Shown in pieces: positions 1 to 9,050 of a stretch of 20,450 nt of DNA (positions are counted from its first letter, which is position 1; each line of letters begins with the position of its first letter). Both the position numbers and the translations under genes were made by a program. Below the pieces are notes generated by a model. That model had not been told where the DNA came from. It was given only the letters and a program-made list of their open reading frames with translations, and made no database searches. This DNA comes from Pleurotus ostreatus/Saccharomyces cerevisiae fusant (taxonomy: Eukaryota > Opisthokonta): the NCBI GenBank assembly GCA_024196135.1, contig JAMQCK010000541.1:1-20450 (forward strand), given 5' to 3'.

Positions 1-339
1 ATGCTGATGCGTAGCGGATGTGACAGACAGGGATCCAACACAGTACAATTGAAGTCGAAGGGTATATCCACGTGAATAGAATGTCAAGAGGAGGTTGAAC
101 CTGTCAGTACATAAGCGCTGCCAGTGGGGGGATGTGATGGGGTGGGGACGAGGGAAGCATGGATCCGGTAAAGAGTGGATGGGAACATGGGGATCCCGAC
201 AGTGGGCGTAACGCCAGTGGGTAAGGGTGGTGGGGGCGGGCGTAGAAATATGTTCTCTTCCCTATGCATGCAATGGACGGACGCCGCCGTTTATCGACGA
301 CTCGGAACCAGACCAGAACTGGACGCGAGATACGATTGT
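1..339. other. Intergenic, left edge
   Basis: No gene is recognisable here. The stretch lies downstream of the minus-strand membrane-protein gene and probably contains its 3' end region. It is G-rich on the plus strand from about 126 to 240, ending in a G-quadruplex-like motif at 219-240. A CACGTG E-box lies near 69-74. The small open frames have no protein-like features. Confidence 0.5.
219..240 (+). other. Potential G-quadruplex motif
   Basis: Four runs of three or more G (219-221, 225-227, 232-236, 238-240) are separated by loops of 3, 4 and 1 nt, which fits the G3+N1-7 quadruplex pattern. The first part reads GGGTAAGGG, resembling a degenerate telomere repeat. It sits about 100 bp beyond the stop codon of the membrane-protein gene, so the G-rich strand is the template strand for that gene. 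Folding is inferred from pattern only. Confidence 0.45.
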
Positions 340-1633
340 CTACAGTCTCCTCTTCATATGATCACGTAACCTGCGGTGGACGTGGATGTCCTTGCCCTGT
401 ATGGGTACGGGCGAGCTGTTGTTCGCCGCCTCGGTGGCGACGGCTCGTCTGTCGACGGTGAACGTTGGAGTGACGCGAATGCTGCTCTGCATGCTGGCGG
501 CGCCTTCGCCTTCGCCGGTGTTCATTTCGTTGGCTGAGCCGCCGATGGCCTTCGGCGCGTTCGAGCCGGTATTGTTGCGCGAGATGTACCAACCGAGGCC
601 GATACCACCGGCAGCGCACTGGAGCAATGTCAGTGGTGGTGATTGCTGGACGCTTCGAAACACGCACAATGAGCAGAACCATGCCAATGATGAACACCCA
701 GCGGCTCAGGCTTGTCGTACCGCCCTGAGTCTTCTTGAGCCAAGAGCTGCGGAATGCTGTGAGCGAGGTCGAGGCTGTCGGTGAAACGTGGCGTACCTCT
801 CCTTCTCGCCCGGGCGCTTCTTGCCGTCCTCTTTGATGACCATGCTGAAGCGTCTCCAGAAGTCATCACCTTGTTGACCGCGTCGGGGAATCAAGACATC
901 CTCCTTATCACCACGCATGATCTCGCCCTTGTCCTCGGCGAATTTGACGTCCGCGGCGCGCGGGCGAGCAAAGACCGGTGTGATGGGGGTCATAGGAGGT
1001 TGGAGAGGATGGGGCGAAGCGGGTACCGGAGTCCCAGCATAGGGTGTCGCGAAGGGGTTCGATACAGCGTTCACGGATTGGGGAGGCTGCACCCGAAGCG
1101 GCTCAGTCCCACCGGGCTGACGGCCACCGGGCGCCGCCGCGGCCTCGGGCCGAGCCAGGTTGAGTTGCGCGATGGGCGCGGCGTACCCCGGACGAGGAGC
1201 AGCGATGTACGAGGGCGGCGGGGGCTCATTGCCGTAGTCCGTACGGTTGACGCCCGCGGCGTTGGCGAGCATCGCATTCTTGCCGGTGGTGGGCATGCCC
1301 ATGGGAGCAGGCTGCATGTGGGGGTCCATCGGCCTGCCATAGTGGTCGTCGTCACTTTCGTCGTCGTCCATCGAGCCGTTCATGAAGCCCATCCCGAGCC
1401 CTTCGACGCCCGAGTTGCGACCACGGCCGTCTTTCCCGTCGATGTAGTTGTCGTATCTAAAAGTACTTCAGCTGCGGCGAAACATGATGGAGCGAGCGCA
1501 CGCACACGTCGTAAGCTGAGGAGCGCGCGTTCGGGTTCGCGGGGGCGGCAAGCTGGCGGCGCTGGGTGTTGCCCGAGGCGTAGGCCGAGTCGGGGAGGTC
1601 TGTCGCGAAGGGCGGCTTGGATGCGAGAGGCAT
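340..1633 (-). CDS. Single-pass membrane protein, unknown function
   Basis: I do not recognise a named family. The model is four exons on the minus strand: 1633-1506, 1456-797, 746-668 and 618-340. The introns are 49, 50 and 49 nt with GT-AG ends, giving 381 residues. The exon 2/3 junction was chosen because it keeps the helix frame open; a nearer AG would shift the frame. Residues 1-260 are hydrophilic and rich in Pro and Ala, with an acidic patch near residue 65 (SMDDDESDDD). One hydrophobic helix lies at about 279-300 (WVFIIGMVLLI joined across the last intron to CAAGGIGLGW), preceded by Lys/Arg. This predicts a long cytosolic N-terminus and a roughly 80-residue C-terminal tail with two N-glycosylation sequons (NNT, NNS) and a basic end (HMKRRL). 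The gene is divergent from SMC6 and 971 bp away from it. The structure is fairly secure; the function is unknown. Confidence 0.75.
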
Positions 1634-2604
1634 GGCGGGATCAGAGAAAAGAATGTGGGGGAATAAAGAGTGAAACCAGCTGGTTTGTCTAGAATGCCAA
1701 CAACGGTTGGCTGAAAATTATAGCTGAGGGTGCTGTCGACGCTGGCGGATCGACTGCCCTGTTGTCGTCGCTGGTCAGCAGCGGTGATGGAGGTGAAGGA
1801 AAAGAAGGACGCCTAATCCAATCAACACCTGTAACGCTTGTCACAGCGCTGCCCGGGCGACCGTATGCAACGTGCGAGTTGCTCCGCTCGGATCATTGGT
1901 TCCCACCATCGCGCCCACAACTCTGGACTGAGTCCTCGGCGCGGGTTGGTAGGGCGACATACTCAACCAGCGTAGACCCATTGTTCTCAAAGCAGTGCCC
2001 ATGTCAGACTACCTCAAATTGCTCGGATGCACTCGCACTCAGGTCGGTTTAATGTGCCCAGTCCCTGATAGACGTACAATACAGTCGTGCTGTCTTCCAT
2101 CACACGCGGTGAGAATCACCCAGCTGCGCCGGCTGTTGGAAGCCAGCTCTCAGGGATCAGGCCAGACGATCGGGCGTTTCGAAGTGCTTGACTTGACTAT
2201 CCCCTCCACGAACTGGTATTATTACAGGCGATAATGTAAGGACTTGTTGAACACCTGGTTTGGATAGCCTGACAACGTGGGTGCTTCCCAGTTCTTCAAG
2301 CCGGAGTGCTTCTATGAGACTTTGTAAACGTCCTTGGAGGGAACTGAACGGTATTGTCGAAGCTGAGGGTGGTGAAGCACTGCCGACAAGGCATTGATGG
2401 AAGCATCCCAAGAGGGAATGTTTCATTCGAGAGATTCGAGAGAATTTCCCGCTCCGCGCTTGCTTGCGTTTGCTCGACGCAATGGACCAGCGATGAAAGC
2501 CGATTGAGAGCAGACCAACCGTGACCGTCGGTGTGACGCGTCGCGCCCGGGCCGCCGGTGGCGAAACGCGTGTCACGTGCCACCTCATTTCTCCACTTAC
2601 CATC
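1634..2604. other. Divergent intergenic region
   Basis: This is the 971-bp region between the divergent membrane-protein and SMC6 genes, so it should carry both promoters. A CCAAT box (CCAATCA, from 1818) lies about 185 bp upstream of the membrane-protein start. Near SMC6 there is an E2F-like TTTCCCGC (2445-2452), a short tandem TCGAGAGAT/TCGAGAGAA near 2428-2445, and the MluI boxes listed separately. Several open frames of 79-178 codons exist on both strands, but none shows recognisable domains or a convincing splice structure. Confidence 0.5.
2536..2579 (+). promoter_or_regulatory. Two MluI cell-cycle boxes and an E-box upstream of SMC6
   Basis: Two exact ACGCGT elements (2536-2541 and 2566-2571) and a CACGTG (2574-2579) lie within 70 bp upstream of the SMC6 start codon. 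ACGCGT is the binding core of the fungal MBF (Mbp1/Swi6-type) G1/S regulator, and replication and repair genes are typical targets. The spacing and pairing suggest S-phase-linked transcription. That role is inference from the motif. Confidence 0.55.
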
Positions 2605-5600
2605 ATGGCGCCCAAGCGACGCGTTGTCGACGACGAAGACGAAGAGGTCAAGCATGCAGAGGCGTCACCTCCTGCGACGAAGCGCGCGCGCACCTCGGTG
2701 AAGGGAGAAGGCTCATCTACGCAGGCGCATTATGCGAAGCCGGAAGACGACGACGACGAGAACTTCGACGTTGGGGACGCGGTGACCCCACCCACACAGA
2801 ATATCGACGATGAGGACTTTGAGGCGCAGATGCAGGCGAAGATCCGTGCGAGTATCGAGAAGCGCCACAACCACACCGCGGTATGTGTCGCGTCAATACG
2901 ACGCGTTCATTGTCTTACATACGCGCGTAGGGTATTGCGGAACACGGCATTATCGAGTTCATTGAGATGTCCCAATTCATGTGCCACAAGCTTCTGTCTT
3001 TCAACTTTGGTCCCCAGATCAACTTCATCATCGGTACGTCGCATATAGACGCGCATATAGCCACTTCACTTCGTCTGACGCGTCGGCAGGCCACAATGGG
3101 AGTGGCAAGAGTGCTGTTTTGTCTGCCATCACAGTCGCACTCGGTGGGAAGACGGCCTCCACGGGTCGTGGAGCCGGCTTGAAGTCCTTCATCCGCGAGG
3201 GTCAATCGTACGTTCCCTGCTCACTTCGAATAGGCCTATTCTCCTAACGCCTACGATCCGCAGAGTGGCCGAAGTGACGATCATGCTGAAGAACCAGGGC
3301 GACGAAGCGTACAAGCCGCAGGAGTACGGCAAGTCGATCGTCATCACGCGACGCTTCACCAAGGACGGCAACTCGTCTTACAAGATCAAGTCGAAGGACG
3401 GCAGAGTCATCAGCACTAAGAAGGACGAGCTTTCCGCGATCTGCGACCACATGGGCATCCAGGTCGACAATCCCTTGAACGTGCTTACGCAAGGTCAGTG
3501 GATGACGCTTTTGTACTCTTGCCCGATACTGAGTGTCAACCAGACGCTGCACGCCAGTTCCTCAGCGCCGCCAACCCTCAGGACAAATACAAGGTAGTTC
3601 GACGTGGGGTGGTATTGCCGGTGGCTCATCATTTTGCAGTTCTTCCTCAAGGGCACTCAGCTCCAGCAACTCTCGGAGGAGTACGAATTGTGCCTCGAGA
3701 ACATCCACCAGACGAGCAAGATCCTTGCAGCGAAGAAAGAGGCCCTCCCGGATCTTCAGCAGCACCTGACTGAAGTGTCGGCCAAGTTTGAAGAGGCGAA
3801 GAGGGCCCGCGACCAGAAGAAGAAAATTGACGAGCTCAAGAAGGAGAAGGCCTGGGCGCACGTGAAGACGAAGGAGCTCGAGCTGGAGGCGAAGCTAGAA
3901 GAGGTGCAGAGGGCCGAACGCAAGCTTCCCAAGATCATTGAGAGGCTTCAAGAGATTGAGGTTTGTCGATGTCTCGCTACTTGTTCTCGGAACGCGTGCT
4001 GACTCTACCTGCAGGTCGAATTCGAGGCCGCCGGTCAAGGGATCGTTGAATGCAAGCAGCAGCTGGAGGCGGCTGGAAACGTGGAGCCGTTGGAGCAGGA
4101 GCGCCGCGCGGTTCACGCTAAGCTCAGGGAAAAGAAGTCCGAGATGGACTCGATTAAGGATGACATCAAGGGCATCAACACGGCCATGACCGCGGTGACC
4201 ACCCAGATCAGGAATTTCGACAAGCAGATCGCCGACGAGCACAAGCGCATGGCCGCGGACACGCAGGCGAAGCGGCAGATGATCCTCGACCAGATCGAGC
4301 AGGTCAAGGCCGAGCTCGATGCCGCAGGCGAGCGCGTCGACGACCTCACCAATCAGGCGAACGAGGCGCGGCGCCAGGCGGAGAAGGCCAAGGCGCGCGG
4401 AATGGACCTCCAGGGGCGTCAGAGCCAACTCCAGACGGAGATTCAGAACTGCGACGTGGAGCTCGATCGCGCGAAGCGGGCGAACCACGACCAGTTCGTC
4501 AACTATGGGCGCGACATTCAGCGCGTTGTACAGGAGGTAGAACGTTCGCAATGGTATGGGGAGAGGCCTATAGGCCCGATTGGCCGCTACGTCAAGGCGA
4601 AGGACCCGCGCAAGTGGGGCATACTCCTCAGCTGGCAGTTGCGGGGGGTGCTGGATGCGTTCGTGGTCACAGACCAGCGCGACCGGAAGCAGATGCAGAC
4701 TATCCTGTCTCGCTATGGGAATGAGTGCGTGCTTTTCATTCTTGCCTGGGAGTGGAGTTGTTGACGAAGCGCAGTCGCACGATGATCATCATCACGGAGC
4801 GCGATATCTTCGACTACAGTAATGGCGAGCCTCCGGAAGGCATTCTGACCGTGCTTCGTGCACTTGAGGTACGCAGTCAGTCTGTGCGAGAGGCCGGCGT
4901 GTTGACTCTTTGCGCAGATCACGGACGAGTTCGTCGTTCGCGTGCTCATCAACCACTCGAGCATCGAGCGAATGATCTTGACGGATACGCGTAGAGAGGC
5001 CGATCAGCTACTGCGTACCCTGCATGGTCCGCAGCGGGCGTGGACGCTTGACAACTTCGCCGTCAGCACTTTCGGAGGGTAGGAGGTTCATACGACGTTG
5101 GCTGATCTTGCTGCTGAATGATACCTCGCAGGCGTGGCGGTGGTCAATCCCAGCCCATCAAGATGCGCAACCCGAGAATGAAGTTGGCGGGCACGAGTGT
5201 CGCTGATCAGACCGAGTGCGTGCCCTTTTTGATGTATTCGCGTCGGGTGGCTGACGGACACGGTTCATAGTGCTATCCAGCACCAGAAGAGTCAGTTGGA
5301 GGCTGAGTACCAGGCGCTGCAGCAGCAGATTCAACAATTCCAAAACGAGTTCAATCACGCGCGTCGGGCAGAGGAGACGTTCAAGGTTTGTGCATAGACT
5401 GGGCTTGTCTGCATAGCGCTCACCGTGTACCTCAGAACCAATTGCGACAGGCGAGCACGGCGCGCCGACAGGCTGACGGTCGGCTGGCGGGTCTTCGCGC
5501 GCAAGCTGAGCAAGAGGATCAGACGTCTGACATCGGAGCCCTCCAGGCCGGGAAGCAGGTGAGCAGGTCCTAGTGCGATGCAGTACGTCTCTGACCGAAC

Positions 5601-6875
5601 ATATCCAGGCTGCGGAGGACGAGAAGAACCGGCTCGTGGAGCAGTTCGAGGACGTGAAGCAGCAGCAGGAGACCGTCGAGGCCGAGCTCCTCGAGCTGAC
5701 TGTGCAGCAGAATACTCTCAGGGAAGAGATAGAGAGACTCTCGCACGGCAGCCAGGGCGTTCGGGTACGTGAGGCTCGCGGGATTTGTGCGTGCGTGTGC
5801 TGATGAGCCACAGTTGCAAATGGAAGCGCTTGCGGAGAAGCGCGTCAAGCTCGGGTCGGACAGGGAGCATTTCGAGGCCAAGCGCGCTGAGGCGCAGGCG
5901 CATGTCGATGCTCTCAAAGAAGTGGCCGAGGTTCTTGAAACCGAGTTCAAGGTGAAGTTGAGCGAAGCAGAAGGGAGTGCTCGCTAACGATGACCGCAGA
6001 GCTGGACTGAGAAGGCGCTCGAGTACTGCCCTCGCGTCGAGAACCCGCGCAAAGTTGCCGACATCGAGCGCAGCATCCAGGCCATGTCGACCGCGCTGAA
6101 GGAGCGCGAGCGGCGGCACGGCAAGAGTGTGGAGGAGATGACCGTCGAGGTCAACAAGGCGCAGCAGAAGGTCAACGAGCTGAAGAACGACCTGAAGGCG
6201 ATGAATCGGCTGAATAAGGTGCTGTTCGAGAGCTTGAAGAAGGTTCGTTGGGTCTGATGTCTTTGTTTGCAGCAACTCAAGGCGTCGCTGTCGCAGCGGT
6301 TGGTGAAGTGGCAGGAATTCAGGAGGCATATTGCGCTGCGGTGCAAGTATGTGTTCCAGTACCATTTGTCGCAGCGTGGGTACTATGGGAAGGTCATCTT
6401 CGATCATGAGCAGGGGACGTTGTCGTTGAAGGTGTGTGGTGTGGGCTGGCAAGCAGTCAGGGATGATAAGACTAACGTTGTGTGTAGGTACAAACCGACG
6501 ACCAGGCTATCAAGAAGGCGACGGGTGGCAATCGCGACAAGGACCCGCGCGTGCTCAGTGGTGGCGAGAAGTCCTTCTCGACGATCTGTCTACTGCTCTC
6601 GCTCTGGGAGTCCATCGGCTGCCCGCTGCGTTGCCTAGACGAGTTTGACGTCTTCATGGACGCTGTCAACAGGCGTATCAGTATGAAGATGATGGTGAGT
6701 CGTTCGCTCGATGTGGTAGGGCGCAAACTGATGAGTTCGGCAGATCGACACGGCAAATACTTCGGACAGGAAGCAGTACATCCTCATCACGCCGCAGGAC
6801 ATGGGCAATGTGTCGATCACGGACTCGGTGAAGGTGCATAGGATGTCGGACCCTGAGCGTAGGGCGGTGAACTAG
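2605..6875 (+). CDS. smc6: SMC6, structural maintenance of chromosomes protein 6
   Basis: SMC6 is the ATPase arm partner of SMC5 in the nuclear SMC5/6 complex, which acts in recombinational repair and replication-fork stability. The exons are 2605-2880, 2931-3033, 3090-3207, 3264-3493, 3544-3593, 3640-3960, 4015-4724, 4775-4868, 4918-5078, 5132-5215, 5271-5385, 5436-5558, 5609-5764, 5814-5951, 6000-6218, 6273-6431, 6488-6694 and 6744-6875, about 1131 residues, normal for the family. The N-terminus is acidic. Walker A GHNGSGKS is at 127-134, with an intron splitting its first Gly codon. The Q-loop NPLNVLTQD ends near 243. Coiled coil follows, then a hinge at about 545-720 (GPIGRY, glycine-rich GGGRGGG) and a second coiled coil. 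The signature LSGGEKSFS is at 1042-1050 and Walker B LDEFD at 1069-1073, with catalytic Glu1071. All ATPase motifs are intact. Introns are 46-56 nt. One junction is ambiguous: exon 15 could run to 6242, adding eight residues and leaving a 30-nt intron. Confidence 0.96.
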
Positions 6876-7242
6876 AACTTGTACGATGCGAACCGTGGTC
6901 TTTCCCTATCTTCCTTTCTCGCCTGCGACCCTTACTTTACTCACATATATTTCTACTGTACGACTCTTGAGCTTTCTTGTTTGCGTAGACGTGCTTGCTT
7001 ACTCTTTCTCGAACCATCTTGTTGTATTCCAACCAACTCCAGCGTTAGGTTGTGCAGAATGAAGAGTGACGCGCGCTAGGCATCTCCACGTGACCGCGCA
7101 GCCCAGTCGCGGCAGCGATCGCGACGTCATTGGAGAGGTCGCCTGTGCCGGGCCAACGCGTCGCCATCCATTACAGTCCTTGCTTCCCTCTCCTACATCC
7201 TGCTCCCACCCTTCCCCTCACCGTATCAATATCCCGTCAACC
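6876..7242. other. Intergenic, SMC6 3' end and promoter of next gene
   Basis: This is 367 bp between two genes in the same direction. The first 150 bp are T-rich and look like the SMC6 3' untranslated region. The second half becomes GC-rich and carries the E-box and inverted CCAAT listed separately. A pyrimidine-rich stretch (about 7180-7220) precedes the next start codon, as is common at fungal transcription starts. Confidence 0.5.
7087..7133 (+). promoter_or_regulatory. E-box and inverted CCAAT box
   Basis: CACGTG is at 7087-7092 and ATTGG (inverted CCAAT) at 7129-7133, preceded by GACGTCA, a near-match to the CRE palindrome. They lie 110-156 bp upstream of the mitochondrial protein start. 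CCAAT is bound by the Hap2/3/5-type complex, which controls many fungal mitochondrial genes. The assignment is plausible from context only. Confidence 0.35.
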
Positions 7243-8432
7243 ATGTCGATATCCACCGCCGCGCGCGCGATGCGCATAGTCGCCATCCCCCTCACGCGCC
7301 CCGCGGGCGACGCGACGCTCAAGACGGCGGCGCCGCGGACGATGCTCACGTACTACCACTTCCAAATCTCGAAGCCCCCCAAGCCGTCGCGGCAGAAGAA
7401 GGCGGACGTGCAGGGGGCAGTGACAAGGCCGCACTGGTGGTCGACGCCGGAGGAGGGGTGGGCGGACTGGGTGACGAATAAGGCGGCGCAGACGTGGGCG
7501 GGGTTCGGGAAGGCGAAGGAGGGGTCGTGGCAGGTGCGTTGTGAGGAATCTGGGATGGTGAAGGGGATGGCTGATGAGAGGATTGTGACAGGTTAGGGTG
7601 TATGAGTATGGGGAACGACTGGTCGACCGCATTGACTTTGAAGAGTTGGCGCTGAAGGGGATCGACCCGTCTATTGGCCCGACGATCACTCATCCTGATG
7701 TTACTGGGAGCGAGAGCAGCGGAAGCAAGGTGTCTGAGAGCGTGTGTACCTCTACCATTCCTGCGGATGTTTCTCTGATATACTGTCGTTCAGATACCCC
7801 TGCTATATCCCCCGTCAGTGTTGACTGGCCCGGGCACACTCGCACACCTGAAGTCGCTGGTGGACCACCGAGCACCACGACATAAGAAGGGATGCATCGT
7901 GTGGGCAATTGCTGCGCCGCTCACTGCACCCTTCATGATCGTCCGTGCGTGTTGCGCCATCCTCTACGCGTCCTGCAAACTGACCACCTCCCAGCAATCA
8001 TCCCCAATCTCCCATTCTTCTTCTGCGTCTGGCGCTCGTGGTCGCATTATCGAGGTACGCGCCTCCCTACCTATCCCCTTGCCTCCATACCCAATCACTA
8101 ACACATCCTCTCCAGCCTGGCGCGCCTCCCAATACCTCCAGTCCCTCATTGACAGCGGTGCCATCCACCCCGAGCCCAGCGAGGCCCTTGAAATTCTCTA
8201 TCGCTCCTACCGCCCGGCACCGCGCGAGCAGCCTACGAAAGAACAAGAAGCGGAAGGGAAAATCATCGCGGCTCGTGCGAACCCCGACGTCGACCTCCTT
8301 CTCTCCAAAGACTCCGTACCCGCCGTCCTCCAAATCCTAAACCTCAAGCCTTCGGCGGAGGCGGACCTGTATCGAGCGTTGGAGCAGGCGCGGTTGAGGC
8401 TGAAGCGAGGGGAGGTGAAGAAGGCGGAGTGA
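7243..8432 (+). CDS. Mitochondrial K+/H+ exchange-related protein (Mit_KHE1 family)
   Basis: The exons 7243-7533, 7592-7729, 7794-7944, 7995-8054 and 8116-8432 give 318 residues. The family (yeast YDL183C type) comprises inner-membrane proteins linked to mitochondrial K+/H+ exchange and volume control. Recognisable blocks in order are an N-terminal basic, acid-free stretch (MSISTAARAMRIVAIPLTR) fitting a targeting signal; TYYHFQ; WAGFGKAKEGSWQ; YGERLVDRIDFEELALKGID; IPLLYPPSVL; the hydrophobic segment AIAAPLTAPFMIV; and IPNLPFFFCVWRSWSHYR. This gives one or two membrane segments at about 177-208, followed by a hydrophilic C-terminal third ending in a basic helix. ATG 7243 is the first Met, and family similarity begins shortly after it. 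All four introns (50-64 nt) have GT-AG ends and restore frame. The gene follows SMC6 on the same strand and converges on the pore-former-like gene. Confidence 0.88.
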
Positions 8433-9044
8433 TTGCTGGAGGTGCATCAGTTCAGTGAAGCAGGCTACCGCTGAGGCATCGCAGTGATGGGTGGATGCCT
8501 TCAAGGGTACGGCTCATTGATGAATGGCACGGTCTACTGTTGGGGGGACGACGGCTACGAGTTACTTCGAACTGGGCGAACATTGGCTATCCTAGAGGGT
8601 ATATATTGTGTATCATCGTGGATTGTACAGTTTATCATCCATGGTAATAGTCGACCATATGTGGCAGTTATTCTGCCCTTCTACAAAGTCAGGGAGATTG
8701 CCTCTGGCTATGACGAGCTCAGAGGCCACCAGCTGTTGCTGCGGGAACAAAACCTTCCTAAAGTAGAATCGGTTTGGCCACGTGGATCTCGACAATCGCC
8801 GAGAAGCTCCCACACTTATTACCTTGGCCGCGACCTTCATCATGGCCTGTCCTTAGCCTCCCTCGAATCAGTCCATTCACTTCATGCGACCATCGACATT
8901 TATCCTATAGGTTTGACATTTCGCACAGTACACGTAACACAAAGAGGCACAAAATCGCGTTCATACAAGGGCTCTATAGCGCTACCATGGATGTCTATCT
9001 CGCTCGCTCAATCATCACTTGCTCAATCATCGCTCGTTCAATCA
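8433..9044. other. Convergent intergenic region
   Basis: This stretch lies between the 3' ends of the mitochondrial protein gene (plus) and the pore-former-like gene (minus). An AT-rich patch near 8597-8640 (GGGTATATATTGTGTATC) could serve as an end region. It holds one copy of a diverged direct repeat (8745-8846) and the 15-bp minisatellite (9006-9050). No gene is seen. Confidence 0.5.
8745..8846 (+). repeat. Dispersed direct repeat, copy 1
   Basis: By eye this is about three-quarters identical to 10961-11059 in the same orientation, with a few small gaps. Shared blocks include CCTTCCTAAAG, CCACGTGGA, GCCGAGAA, CTCCCAC, CTTGG, CGCGACCT and CATCATGGC. Neither copy has a conserved open frame. 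The two copies flank the pore-former-like gene. It could be a relic of a segmental duplication or of a transposable element; no terminal repeats or target-site duplication were recognised. Confidence 0.65.
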
Positions 9045-9050
9045 TCACTC
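9006..9050 (+). repeat. 15-bp minisatellite, three units
   Basis: The three units start at 9006, 9021 and 9036, each built on the core TCAATCATC with minor changes. The last unit overlaps the stop codon (9045-9047) of the minus-strand pore-former-like gene, which is followed directly by a second in-frame TGA. Copy-number change could therefore alter the end of the transcript but would keep the stop. Confidence 0.75.

Noticed and set aside
781..1692. A 303-codon plus-strand frame
   Set aside because: Antisense to the membrane-protein gene, Arg/Gly-rich, no domain. The minus strand gives a coherent spliced protein with a membrane helix.
1995..2234. Plus-strand frame starting MPMSDYLKLLGCTR, possibly a small spliced gene
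   Set aside because: The first 16 codons look protein-like and end at a GT donor, but no downstream exon gave a convincing continuation.
2157..2693. A 178-codon minus-strand frame over the SMC6 promoter
   Set aside because: It overlaps the SMC6 start and its MluI boxes, has biased Ser/Arg composition and no recognisable feature.
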